DNA of 64,000 bases from Planctomycetota bacterium (lineage in GTDB: Bacteria; Planctomycetota; UBA1135; GCA-002686595). Under the pieces are notes generated by a model. That model was not told the DNA's origin. It was given only the letters and a program-made list of their open reading frames with translations, and made no database searches. The stretch is taken from contig JADJQU010000003.1 of NCBI GenBank assembly GCA_016712565.1, positions 310,001 to 374,000 of the forward strand, read 5' to 3'. The position numbers and the translations under genes were made by a program. Shown here in pieces: positions 54,201 to 62,568 of this stretch; positions within the stretch are counted from its first letter, which is position 1, and each line of letters opens with the position of its first letter.

Positions 54201-55358
54201 GGAGAGCTGCGCGGGGAACTGGCCCTGGGGGGAACTCTCGGCCGGCTCGAGCCCCGCGGCGCCCTGGACCTCGCCCGGGGCGAGCTGCGCCTTTCCAATG
54301 CGCTGGCGCCCTTCGATCGCATGTCCGCGCGCGTGGAGGTGGAGGGCACGCGGGCCCGCATCGTGTCCCTGTCCGGCGAATGGGGGGCCGCGCCGTTCTC
54401 GGCCCAGGGCAGCGTCGAGTTCGCCTCCGGCGAGCCCGTGTTCGACCTCTCGGTGCACGGCGACGGCATCCTGCTGGCGCGGGAGGAGGGCCTGCGGTTG
54501 CGGGCCGACACCGACCTCACCCTGCGCGGTCCCGTGGGCGGCCTGGAGCTGTCGGGCGCGGTGACCCTGGTGGAAGGCCGCTTCTCCCAGGACGTGGAGC
54601 TCGTCACGCTGCCCGGCGAGCGGCCCGCGCGTCGCCGGGAGCTTCTGGAACTGCCCTTCCTGCGTCAGGCTCCCTGGTCGAACATCGAATTCGAGGTGGC
54701 CGTCCGCGCCAGGAGGCCCATCCGGGTGGAGACCAACGTCGCGCGCGGGACCATCGAGCCGCGGCTGGTGCTGCGCGGCAGCGGCGCGGCTCCGCGCCTG
54801 GACGGCACGCTCCTGATCGGGCCCACGCGGGTCCGCTTGCCCGCGGCGGTCCTGGAAGTCACGTCGGGCATCTTGACCTTCCGCAACGAGACCCTGCTGG
54901 TGCCGCGGCTCGACATCACGGCCGTGACGCGCGTGCGCGGCTTCGACATCACCGCCCAGGTGGGCGGCACGTCGGCCGAGCCGGAGCTCTTGTTCACCTC
55001 CTCGCCGCCGCTCGCCAGCGAGGAACTGGCGGTGCTGGTGCTCACCGGGCAGTTGCCGGAGAGCGCGCTCACCGCCCAGGGCAGCGAAGCGGCCGTGCAG
55101 ACCGTGGCCGTGTACCTCGGACGCGACCTGCTCACGCGCTGGCTGGGCGTCGAGGGCGAGAGCGAGGACCCCCTGTCCGAGCGCATCGAGTTCTACCGCG
55201 GCGCCGACGTCAGCCAGACCGGCATCGAATCCACGGAGTTCATCTTCCGCCTGACGCCCAATCCCAAGGGCAAGCGCCGCATCCTCTACTTGCGCGCCGA
55301 GCAGGACATCCACGAGCACGTGAACTTCGGCCTCAAGGTGCTGTTCCGCTTCCGGTGA
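51219..55358 (+). CDS. tamB: TamB/YtfN-like translocation and assembly module (DUF490)
   Basis: A 1379-residue protein with a GTG start. An N-terminal signal-anchor (VAVFLLLVGSGLVLLYL) is followed by a very long beta-helical AsmA/TamB body of repeated strands (for example LHVETSLAGRVSLGGVWEAPLDG). The C-terminal TamB domain ends LNIEFEVAVRARRPIRVETN ... QDIHEHVNFGLKVLFRFR. Such proteins bridge inner and outer membranes and carry lipids or help barrel insertion. Its stop overlaps the Omp85 start (GTGA, 55355-55358), the pairing seen for tamB with tamA. Confidence 0.92.
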   Translation: MSAEQQVKPPPRPGAWRKWTARVAVFLLLVGSGLVLLYLGRERWLAPLVVERAARLVREHTGLELTVDRLGGDWWNRLEIEGLSLAGTQPTTELSSLRIDRLELKIDARRLLRGDLTAITSVFAESVQAAVDLSRPVSTVPPGEPSAPAFPWPADLPLIFVGDLGLELELGDGTRGSVQGLSASNVGGQAGAGTEKFALSARHAEFASPSIGTHGAAVDLGVEYRAGLFLLDHVSFDDREVSRAARLDLRDLARGNARFGAVFDGFGGTQEFQGEVASGRLSIFVQTQTLDLAELLALLHVETSLAGRVSLGGVWEAPLDGLCHWRAHASGFADGFVFEGREVDHLEVAGSVDADVLKLREGAAWQGANTLWVEDFAVSLAALSLDELVRSLRGEARVELFLPSAVLGAAPREVLLAAGRVNHASFAVECSPFGFTVHAGEIESDVGGLRVRRGTFDFGALDLPWYRGLLVDLEAELSFEDVAPLFALFGRGDVRGSLSGSAQVSGAALRPTGRFDLAGEGLSIAGYDVGSARIEAEADSRSLQLSRLDLDGGLGRLTARGAFDFGSGVLRDLRFTAETRALERLSSGRAAASFAAVDAELNGPWRDPELSANLRAWDLSLSGAASKADGTARILEALEVEGRWQSGCATIASLEARVEEVDVAAAGRVCVDRDGGRYDVRLERAELSRDELDLALEAPLEVSFAPGGFALRDLRVAGSAGRAVGELLWSEAEQRGSIDASELNPMRLLAPFLPEGVVLEGVQGSASFRRAGDEFEAQGKLAIADLRWSPGTAGASLDFEGRLGARELNIQHLSVRSKGHYDLALSGSLPTAPFEGQWLAEGPLALVGEAELTDLGGLPPSAVAALQGWSGAGKASFRLEGLSSDVRGAVEAAVRLVPPADSELFARAGVDFVDLEARAVLGDGLRLDLARVAVGQRASADLTGHIDVALDPRRWLSKGGWIDWRALPVQGQAKLAAEDLGFVAELSPLLRRTGGELRGELALGGTLGRLEPRGALDLARGELRLSNALAPFDRMSARVEVEGTRARIVSLSGEWGAAPFSAQGSVEFASGEPVFDLSVHGDGILLAREEGLRLRADTDLTLRGPVGGLELSGAVTLVEGRFSQDVELVTLPGERPARRRELLELPFLRQAPWSNIEFEVAVRARRPIRVETNVARGTIEPRLVLRGSGAAPRLDGTLLIGPTRVRLPAAVLEVTSGILTFRNETLLVPRLDITAVTRVRGFDITAQVGGTSAEPELLFTSSPPLASEELAVLVLTGQLPESALTAQGSEAAVQTVAVYLGRDLLTRWLGVEGESEDPLSERIEFYRGADVSQTGIESTEFIFRLTPNPKGKRRILYLRAEQDIHEHVNFGLKVLFRFR

Positions 55359-57431
55359 CCACCCTCGCTTCCCTCGCCCGGTTCCTGTTCGCCGCCGCGC
55401 TCCTGTGGGCCTGCGCCGCTTTGCCGTCCGATCCGGGCGAGGTGCAGCCCATGGCCTTCCCAGGCGCCGACACGCTGGGCAAGGACCGTCTGCGGCGGCT
55501 GGTGGCCGAGGAGGTGGGCGAGAGCATCGCCGAGGGCTGGACGCGCTCCGCGGTGGACGATGCGGCCTTCGCCATCGAGCGGGAGTACGCCAGGGAGGGC
55601 TTCGCCTTCGCGCGGGTGGAGCACGAGCTCGTGGAGGAACCCGCCGCCCAAGATCGTGCGGTGTTCCACATCGAGGAGGGGCCGCGCGTGGCCCTGGAGT
55701 CCCTGCGCTTCGAAGGGGCCGAATCCCTGCGCTTGGAGCTGCTCTCGGGGTTCTTCCCCGCCCTTCCCCGCGGAGCACTGCTGCGGCCGGGCGATGCTCC
55801 GCCCGCGCGCCGCCGCGGGACCCCGCCGTGGTGGATCGAGTCCGAGCTTCTGGACGCGGCCGAGGACCTGGAGGACTACTACTACAAGAACGGCTTCCTC
55901 GATGCGCGGGTGGAACCACCCCGGGTCACCCTGGATCCGCAGCGGCGCGGCGCCCAGGTGCTGGTGGTGGTCGACGAGGGCGTGCGCGCGCGCTTCGCCC
56001 AGGTGGATCTGGAGGGCGCGCCCCCCGAGGCCCTCTCGGACCTGCGCCGGGCCGCCGACTCGTTCCTCGGCGCGCCCTACTCGCGCCTCGCGGCCGGCGC
56101 CCTGCGCGCGCGCCTGGAGGACGAGCTCGCGCGCCGTGGATTTCCCGACGCGGTGGTCAAGCAGACCGACGAGACGCGCTCGCCCGAGGGACCCGTCGCG
56201 GTGGCCATCTCGATCGTCTCCGGGCCGCGGATCAGGATCGCGGCCGTCGAGATCCGCGGCCTCGAACGCACCCGGCGCTCGACCGTGGAGGACCTGCTGA
56301 CGCTGCAGCCGGGGGACTGGTACAGCTCCGACCGCGAGCGCGAGAGCTTCCGGGCGCTGTACCAGAGCGGCTTGTTCTCGGGCGTGCAGGTGGAATTGGT
56401 GCCCGGCATCGACGCGGCGCGCGTGCTGCGAGTCGAGGTGCAGGAGGCCGATTCCCTGGAGCTGTACGCCGAGCCGGGCTACGGCTCCTATGAACGCCTG
56501 CGCGTGGGCCTGGGGGCGCGCTACAAGAACCTGTTCGGCACCGGCCGCACGGTGGAATTGGCGGGCACCCTGGCGGAGCTGGCCCAGAGCGGCCGCGCCA
56601 GCCTGATCACGCCGCGCTTCCTGGGCACCGACGTGCGCTCGACCGTGAGCGTCCTCACCAGCCGCCGCCGGGAGCCCACGTTCACCGTGCGCGAGACGGG
56701 CGCCACGTGGCTCCTGTGGCGGCGCTTCCAGAAGGAACTCGCGGCGACCCTCGGCTATGCCTTCAGCGCCACTTCCGTGTCCAACGTGGACGTGGTCGGT
56801 CCCCAGGTGCAGGCCCTGATCGACGCGGTGGAGACCAGCTCGGTATCGCTGACCCCGGTGTGGGACACGCGCGACTCCGTGTTCGTGCCCACCCGCGGCT
56901 CGGTCTCCCGGGTGACTGCCGAGTACGCGGACGCGGCCCTGGGCTCGGAGCTGGAATTCCTGCGCCTGCGGCTCTCCCACTCCACCTACTTCGACGTCTG
57001 GAACGGGGGTGCTGGCGCTGTCCTGGCGCGGCGATTGGATCATGCCCGTGGATTCCACCACGTCGATTCCCCTGCAGGAGCGCTTCTTCAACGGCGGCGA
57101 GAACACGGTGCGCTCCTTCCGCGAGGACCAGCTCGGACCCACCGACCCCGCCGGCAATCCCGTGGGCGGCGAGGCCTACCACGTGCTCTCCACCGAGCTG
57201 CGCCACAAGCTGCGCGGCAACCTGGACGGCGCCCTGTTCTACGACACGGGCACCGTCCAGCTGGACCATCAGGACTTCTTCGACCTGACCGGCTTCCGCA
57301 CCGGCGTCGGCCTGGGACTGCGCTACGTGCTGCCGATCGGCCCCATCCGCCTGGACTACGGCGTCAATCCCGACCCCCGCGGCGGGGAGGCGAGCTACGT
57401 GCTGCACTTCGCCGTGGGCCTGTCCTTCTGA
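55355..57431 (+). pseudogene. Omp85/TamA-BamA-type outer-membrane assembly protein, single frameshift
   Basis: About 691 residues if repaired. A signal peptide (LARFLFAAALLWACAAL) precedes POTRA domains (DYYYKNGFLDARVEPP, FPDAVVKQTDE, IRIAAVEIRGLERTRRSTVEDLL). The barrel contains the Omp85 motif region RGSVSRVTAEY and, after the break, RSFREDQLGP, GGEAYHVLSTELRH and the final strand YVLHFAVGLSF, ending in Phe. The frame slips at the five-G run 57005-57009 (tggaacgggggtgctg). With four Gs it reads VWNGVLALSWRGDW and the gene is a whole number of codons. It is coupled to tamB, so it is TamA-like by context. Confidence 0.9.
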
Positions 57432-57459
57432 TCCGCGATTCCGAAGGCACAATGACCCC

Positions 57460-57651
57460 ATGAGCGCACGTCAGATCGTCGGCTGGCTGTTGATCGTCCT
57501 GTTGGTGTTGTTCGTGGCCTTCAACCTGGACCGGGCCCGCATCTGGTTCTTCGGCATCCGGGTGGAAATGCCGATCAGCCTGGCGGTGCTGTTCTCGGCC
57601 GGGCTCGGCGCCGGGGCGGCCATCCTGTTCCAGCGCCTGCGGCGCCGCTAG
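57460..57651 (+). CDS. LapA/DUF1049-like small membrane protein
   Basis: A 63-residue protein with two TM helices (IVGWLLIVLLVLFVAFNLD and ISLAVLFSAGLGAGAAILF) separated by a short loop, and a basic end (RLRRR). Length and layout fit LapA domain proteins (DUF1049), which in Enterobacteria are linked to LPS assembly. Its stop codon TAG lies inside the CTAG at the left edge of the inverted-repeat element. Confidence 0.75.
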   Translation: MSARQIVGWLLIVLLVLFVAFNLDRARIWFFGIRVEMPISLAVLFSAGLGAGAAILFQRLRRR

Positions 57652-57825
57652 CAGCCCGTTGAAAAAGTCCCTACTGCGGCTTCGCGCGCAGTCGCGCTGC
57701 TGCGTCGGGCTCGTCGGGCCGTGCTCAGCGGCCAGGAAGGCCGCCTCTGCCGTCCCTTCGTCGCCCTCCTTGCGTCGCGACCGCGCGCTTCGCCTCGCTA
57801 CGGGACTTCTTCAACGGACTGCTAG
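57648..57825. mobile_element. 178-bp inverted-repeat element (MITE/REP-like), CTAG at both ends
   Basis: The terminal 24 bp at 57648-57671 and 57802-57825 are inverted repeats with two mismatches (core cgttgaaaaagtccc on the left, gggacttcttcaacg on the right). Imperfect pairing continues inward for about 30 bp more (gcttcgcgcgcagtcgcg against cgcgaccgcgcgcttcgc), so the whole unit can fold into one long hairpin. Both ends carry CTAG, possibly a target-site duplication. There is no open frame inside, so it would need an outside transposase. I recall similar intergenic repeats in other genomes; unverified. Confidence 0.65.
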
Positions 57826-57912
57826 GCCCGCAATTGGGCCTTCTCGCGCCCCGGGGGGGAGGCTGTCCTGGGCCGGCTCAAGCCCACGGGCGTTCCTGTC
57901 GAGTTGCCGCCC

Positions 57913-58545
57913 ATGAAGCCCACCGTCGTCGCCGTCGCGCTCGTGATCGTCTCCGTGACCGCTGTCGTGTTGCTCACCGGAGTGACGCGCCGATCGCAGG
58001 AGCCGGGCGGGACCAGCCCCAAGGTCCAGGCCCAGGTGGAACAGGCCCCTGCGCGGCCGGCCGTGGAGCGCGCCCCCTTCCCGCCCCTGGAGGGAGAGCT
58101 CTGGGAACTCCCCAGCGTGGACGCGCGCCTGCGGGTGCCCAAGGGCTGGATGATCGGCAACGTGAACAATGACGTGCGCCTGCTGCGCAATCCGGCCGAT
58201 CCGCTGGAGGGCAACATGAACCTGCTCGTGATGCCGAACATCTTCGGCTTCTCGATCGAGGAGCTGCTCAACGAGAACACCGAGGAACTGGCGGTCAACC
58301 CGGACCTCAGGCTGGAGGATCGCCGCGAGCTCTACGTGATGGGGCGCAAGGTGCTGCGCTTCGACTACAACGGCACGCCGCGCGGCAAGGCCGACCAGGT
58401 GCGCTTCGTGGCCGTGGTCTGGACCCGGGGCAAGTCGCAGATCGTGCTGACCACCACCGTGCGCGCGGAGCGCTGGGGGGAGATCGCGGCGGACATCGAC
58501 GCGGCCCTGGAGACCCTGCAGATCCGCTGGCCGGTCGAGCGCTGA
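57913..58545 (+). CDS. Membrane-anchored protein of unknown function, DUF1795-like
   Basis: A 210-residue protein with an N-terminal TM (VVAVALVIVSVTAVVLLTGV), a Pro/Gln linker, then an alpha/beta domain of about 140 residues (LRVPKGWMIGNVNNDVRLLRNP ... LYVMGRKVLRFDYNG ... RFVAVVWTRGKSQIVLTTTV). The pattern of a Pro-Lys-Gly-Trp start and a late WTRG..QIV.TT strand resembles DUF1795 proteins, but the match is loose. It lies just after the inverted-repeat element and faces the end of FabI. Confidence 0.7.
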   Translation: MKPTVVAVALVIVSVTAVVLLTGVTRRSQEPGGTSPKVQAQVEQAPARPAVERAPFPPLEGELWELPSVDARLRVPKGWMIGNVNNDVRLLRNPADPLEGNMNLLVMPNIFGFSIEELLNENTEELAVNPDLRLEDRRELYVMGRKVLRFDYNGTPRGKADQVRFVAVVWTRGKSQIVLTTTVRAERWGEIAADIDAALETLQIRWPVER

Positions 58546-59349
58546 TCAGACGCCCATGATGTTGTAGCCGGCGTCCACGTAGATCGTGCTGCCGGTGATG
58601 CCGCGCGACAGGTCGCTGGCCAGGAACAGGCAGGTGTCGCCCACCTCTTCGGAGGTGATGTTGCGGCGCAGGGGCGCGGTGCTGGCGATCTGATCGAGCA
58701 CCTGGGTGAAGCCCGAGACCCCCGAGGCGGAGAGCGTGCGCACGGGGCCGGCGCTGATGGCGTTGACGCGGATCCCGCGCGGCCCGAGGTCGTGGGCCAG
58801 GTAGCGCACGCTGGCCTCCAGGGCCGCCTTGGCGATGCCCATCACGTTGTAGTTCTTCACCACGCGCTCGCCGCCGATGTAGGAGAGCGTGATGATCGAT
58901 CCTTGGCGGCCCTCCATCAGGGGCAGGGCGCAGCGCGCGATCTCCGTCAGCGAGTACGCCGACACTTCGTGGGCGATCATGTAGCCCGCCTTGGAGGTGT
59001 GGTAGAAGTCGCCCTCCAACTCCTCGCGCTTGGCGTAGGCGATGGCGTGGACCACGCAGTCCAGGAATCCGAATTCCTTGCGCAGGCTGCTGAAGACGGC
59101 CTCGACCTCCTCGGACTTGGTCACGTCGCAGGGGAGCACCACGGCGCCCGGCAGGTCCGAGGCCAGTTCGCGCACCGTGCGCTCCATGCGCTCATTGGCG
59201 TAGGTCAGGGCCAGGCGCATGCCCGCCGAGGCCAGCGACTTGGTGCAGGCCCAGGCCAGTGAGCGCTTGTTGGCGACGCCGAACACGATGCCGGTGCGGC
59301 CGGAGAGCAGCTGCGGGAGGGCGGGCGTCGAATCCATGGGCTCAGGCAT
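58546..59349 (-). CDS. fabI: Enoyl-[acyl-carrier-protein] reductase (NADH), FabI
   Basis: A 267-residue SDR enzyme that performs the last reduction of each fatty-acid elongation cycle. The FabI cofactor string is GIVFGVANKRSLAWACTKSLA. The first catalytic Tyr lies in the YHTSKAGY/ISAYS region, the Tyr-X6-Lys pair is KNYNVMGIAKAALE, and the substrate loop is SAGPVRTLSASGVSGF. It ends YVDAGYNIMGV as in known FabI. ATG 59349 (MPEPMDS) and 59337 are both possible starts, and neither has a clear ribosome-binding site. Monocistronic. Confidence 0.95.
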   Translation of the reverse strand: MPEPMDSTPALPQLLSGRTGIVFGVANKRSLAWACTKSLASAGMRLALTYANERMERTVRELASDLPGAVVLPCDVTKSEEVEAVFSSLRKEFGFLDCVVHAIAYAKREELEGDFYHTSKAGYMIAHEVSAYSLTEIARCALPLMEGRQGSIITLSYIGGERVVKNYNVMGIAKAALEASVRYLAHDLGPRGIRVNAISAGPVRTLSASGVSGFTQVLDQIASTAPLRRNITSEEVGDTCLFLASDLSRGITGSTIYVDAGYNIMGV

Positions 59350-59707
59350 CTCGTGGGGGAGGGCGCGGTCCGACGGGCGGGACCCCGGGGGAGGGATGGT
59401 AGCGAGTGGCCCGGGGGGAACAATCCGGGGGCGCGGGCGCGGCGCGCACCGGACGGCACCGACGGGGCGTGGACTCGTGCCGGGCACGGGCCCGTCGCGC
59501 CGGGGCAAGACGACGAGGCCGGGGTCCCGGCTGGCTCCGGGCCGGGGCTTTCCCTAATCTTGCCGCGCGTCGTTCTACGCGCGCCGCCGCCCCGCCTGCC
59601 GACGGGCCCCCAGTCGGCGCGAATGCGCTTCCCGCGCGTGCGTAGGGTCGCGGCGCCGCGCCACGGCGTGTCCTTCCCACCCGAGCCTCAGAGCGCAAGG
59701 TCCCACG
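59350..59707. other. Divergent intergenic region
   Basis: This 358-bp gap separates fabI (minus) and the NfeD gene (plus) and must hold both promoters. It is about 78% GC with no clear gene. The only lower-GC spot is around 59553-59563 (tccctaatctt), which could be a -10 region, but no matching -35 is seen. Confidence 0.35.
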
Positions 59708-60316
59708 ATGTCCCCCTCGCCGTTCGCCCTCGCGATCCCCGTTCCCGGCGATCTGTTCAGCTTCGCCGACTCGGCCATCGAATGGGTCTACCTGGGTTGC
59801 GCGGCCCTCGGCGGGCTGGTGCTCGTGATCCAGATCGTGGCGTCCCTGTTCGGCGCCGACCACGACGCCGGCCACGACTTCCACGACGTCGGCGGCGGGG
59901 ACCACGGTTCCATGGCGGGATCGTGGCTGTCCTTTCGCACGGTGGTGGCCTTCCTGACGTTCTTCGGGCTGGGCGGTCTGGTGGGGGCCACGCGCGGCTG
60001 GTCGAACCTGGCGTCCCTGGGGCTGGCGGTCCTGTGCGGCGGCGCGGCCCTGGTGCTGACGCGGCTCGTGATGCTGCAGTTCTCGCGCCTGCGCTCCTCG
60101 GGGACCGTGGAGATCCAGAACGCCGTCGGCAGCGAGGCCACGGTCTACCTGACGGTGCCCGCGGCGAAAGCCGGCACGGGCGCGGTCACCGTGGCCATCC
60201 AGGGCCGCAGCATGCAGTTCCGCGCCGTCACGGCCGGCGCGGAGCTCAAGACGGGCGCCCTGTGCAAGGTGCGCGCCGTCCACGCCGGCGACACGCTCGA
60301 GGTCGAATCGCTTTGA
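59708..60316 (+). CDS. NfeD-like membrane protein linked to flotillin
   Basis: A 202-residue protein with about three TM segments (LGCAALGGLVLVIQIVASLF, FRTVVAFLTFFGLGGLVGA, LGLAVLCGGAALVLTRLVML) and a His/Asp-rich loop (GADHDAGHDFHDVGGGDHG). It ends in an OB-like NfeD domain (GSEATVYLTVPAAKAGTGAVTVAIQG ... VHAGDTLEVESL). The flotillin gene starts 58 nt later. The pair is a conserved membrane-microdomain unit. Confidence 0.85.
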   Translation: MSPSPFALAIPVPGDLFSFADSAIEWVYLGCAALGGLVLVIQIVASLFGADHDAGHDFHDVGGGDHGSMAGSWLSFRTVVAFLTFFGLGGLVGATRGWSNLASLGLAVLCGGAALVLTRLVMLQFSRLRSSGTVEIQNAVGSEATVYLTVPAAKAGTGAVTVAIQGRSMQFRAVTAGAELKTGALCKVRAVHAGDTLEVESL

Positions 60317-60374
60317 AGGCCGCACTTCCCGCTTCCCCAGGCGTTTCGATGCGCCGTGACCCCACGATTCTCCG

Positions 60375-62037
60375 ATGAAAAACTCACTGCCTTTCGCGCT
60401 TCAGGACGGGAACAAGGACCTCTTCGTCCTGATTCTGTTCGTCTTCGGGCTGCTCTTCGTGCTCAGCCTGGTGCTGGTGCTGGTGCGCCGCTACAAGCGC
60501 TGCCCCTCCAACCGCGTGCTGGTGATCTACGGCAAGGTCGGCGGCGGCCAGTCCGCGCGCTGCCTGCACGGCGGCGGTGCCTTCGTGATGCCGCTGATTC
60601 AGGAGTACGACTACCTGAACCTGGACCCGATCCAGATCGAGGTGCCGCTCAAGGGCGCGCTCTCGGCGGAGAACATCCGCGTCAACGTGCCGTCCTACTT
60701 CACCGTGGCCATCGGCACCCAGCCCGCGGCCATGCAGAACGCCGCGATTCGTCTGCTCGGGTTGACCACCGACCAGATCAAGAACCAGGCCATGGACATC
60801 ATCTTCGGCCAGTTGCGCCAGGTGATCGCATCGATGCCCATCGAGGCGATCAACAAGGACCGCGACGTGTTCCTGAAGAACATCCAGCACAACCTGGAGC
60901 CGGAGCTGGAGAAAATCGGCCTGGTGTTGATCAACGTCAACATCACCGACATCACCGATGAATCGGGTTACATCGAAGGCCATCGGCAAGAAGGCCGCCA
61001 GCGAGGCGATCCAGAAGGCCCAGGTGGACGTGGCCGAGCAGGTGAAGATCGGCGCCATCGGCGTGGCCAAGGCCGACCGGGAGCGCGCCGTCCAGGTGGC
61101 CGATGCGGTCAAGGAGCAGGAGGTGGGCACGAAGACCGCCGAGCGCGACATGGCCGTGCGCACCGCCGAGCTCATGAAGGAGCGCCAGGCCGGCGAGCAG
61201 ACCGCGGCCTTCCAGCGCGAAGCCCTGGTCAAGGAAGCCGAGCGCGCCATGCGCATCGAGGTGGCCCGCGCCAACGCCGAGGCGATCACGGGCGAGAACA
61301 AGTCCAAGGCCTCCGTGGCGGAATCCGAAGCCGAGCTGCAGGTGCGTCAGGCCGAGGCCTACGCGGTGGGCGAACGGCGCAAGCGCGAGGCCGAGGCCGA
61401 AGTGCTCGCCGCCCAATACAAGGCCCAGACCACGGCCGCCGAGGCCCGGGCGAAGCAGATCGAAGCCGAGCAGCGCGCGGCCCTCGAAGCCCCCGCGCGC
61501 GCCCAGAAGGCGCGCGTGGTGGTCGAGGCCGAGGCCGCCGCGGCCAAGCTCGCCCTGGAAGCCGGGGCGCGCGCCAATGCCATCGCCATCGAGGCCGAGG
61601 GCGAGGCCAAGGCGATCTATGCCAAGCTCGCCGCCCAGGCGCGGGGCGAGTACGAGATCCTGGCCAAGAAGGGCCAAGGTCTGCGCGAGATCATCCAGGG
61701 CACCGGGAGCGCCAACGCCGCGTTCCAATTGATGATGCTGGAGCACCTCGACCACCTGGCGGAGACCTCCGCCAAGGCGATCTCGAACATCAAGTTCGAC
61801 AAGATCACGGTCTGGGACGGCGGCCAGGCCGGCGGCGGAACCAGCGGCTTCCTGAAGAACCTGGGTGGGGCGGTTCCGCCGTTGATGGACGTGATGCGGA
61901 CCATCGGCGGGGTCGAGATGCCCAAGTACTTCGGAAAGCTGGCCACGGAGGATTCCCTGTCCACGCCTCCCGCGACTCCCACGCCCCAGAGCCCTCCGGC
62001 GTCGGCCGCCGCGGCCGGGAAACCCGCGGGCCAGTAG
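60375..62037 (+). pseudogene. Flotillin/SPFH-domain protein, single frameshift
   Basis: About 553 residues if repaired. An N-terminal membrane segment (LFVLILFVFGLLFVLSLVLVLV) precedes the SPFH domain (RCPSNRVLVIYGKVGGGQSARCLHGGGAFVMPLIQEYDYLNL ... TDQIKNQAMDIIFGQLRQVI). The flotillin coiled coil of Ala/Glu/Lys repeats follows (KQIEAEQRAALEAPARAQKARVVVEAEAAA), and the C-terminus ends in a low-complexity tail. The frame slips at 60977-60980: catcgaaggccatcgg has one G more than IEAIGKKAASEA needs, and removing it makes 554 whole codons. It scaffolds membrane microdomains with the NfeD protein. Confidence 0.9.
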
Positions 62038-62568
62038 CCACGGGCGGATCCGGGGATTTCCCCGTCGGGCCCGCAGAGACTTCCGCCGGCAGGGGCCTCC
62101 CAGGCCCTTGAGGCAGTCCCTCTCGCGGTTTCGCGCGGTTCGCCTCGCCAGGGGACTCTTGCGGCGGACGGCCAGGGGGCGCGGGGGCGCGAAGTGCGCC
62201 CCCGCGCCCCTGTGTTTTCCACAGTTCCCGCCGCCAGACGTGTCAGCTCCGTCGGCGTCCTTGGGGAATTTCCGCCCGGCCGAGGGCCCTGTCCCGCGCC
62301 GGAGGGCCTCCCGCCGGGGTGGAGGGCCGGGGGCTCCCGGAATTTCCCTGGCTCCCTAGACTTCGGACATCGAACCCACGGCCTCCACGGGGAGGACGGC
62401 CGGTGCCCAAGGCACCTGCGCCGTGATTCCCGTGAACACGCCGCTGCCGATCTCGCGCGGGCGCCACGCAGGGCTCGCCGGGCGCGAACCGAATCCGATG
62501 CAGTTGTCCCACGCTCCACGGGCCCTGGCTCGGCGGAGTGGTTGCCGCGGAGAGAAAGAAGTCGACCC
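62038..62568. other. Intergenic region after the flotillin operon
   Basis: The gap is 531 bp. It holds a hairpin-like stretch at 62110-62155 (gcagtccctctcgcgg against cgcctcgccaggggac) and the terminator listed separately. Open frames cross it in several phases, but none has homology or a good start. A promoter for the gene at 62569 is expected near 62480-62550, but none is clear. Confidence 0.35.
62173..62218 (+). terminator. Intrinsic terminator after flotillin
   Basis: A 17-bp GC stem (left arm 62173-62190 with one bulged G, right arm 62196-62212) around a 5-nt gaagt loop is followed by tgtttt. It lies 135 nt after the flotillin stop and is the strongest terminator in the window. Confidence 0.8.

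Noticed and set aside
52331..55354. Plus-strand open frame within tamB in another phase
   Set aside because: It is Arg/Gly-rich translation of the same DNA. Only the part from 55355 onward is a real gene (Omp85).
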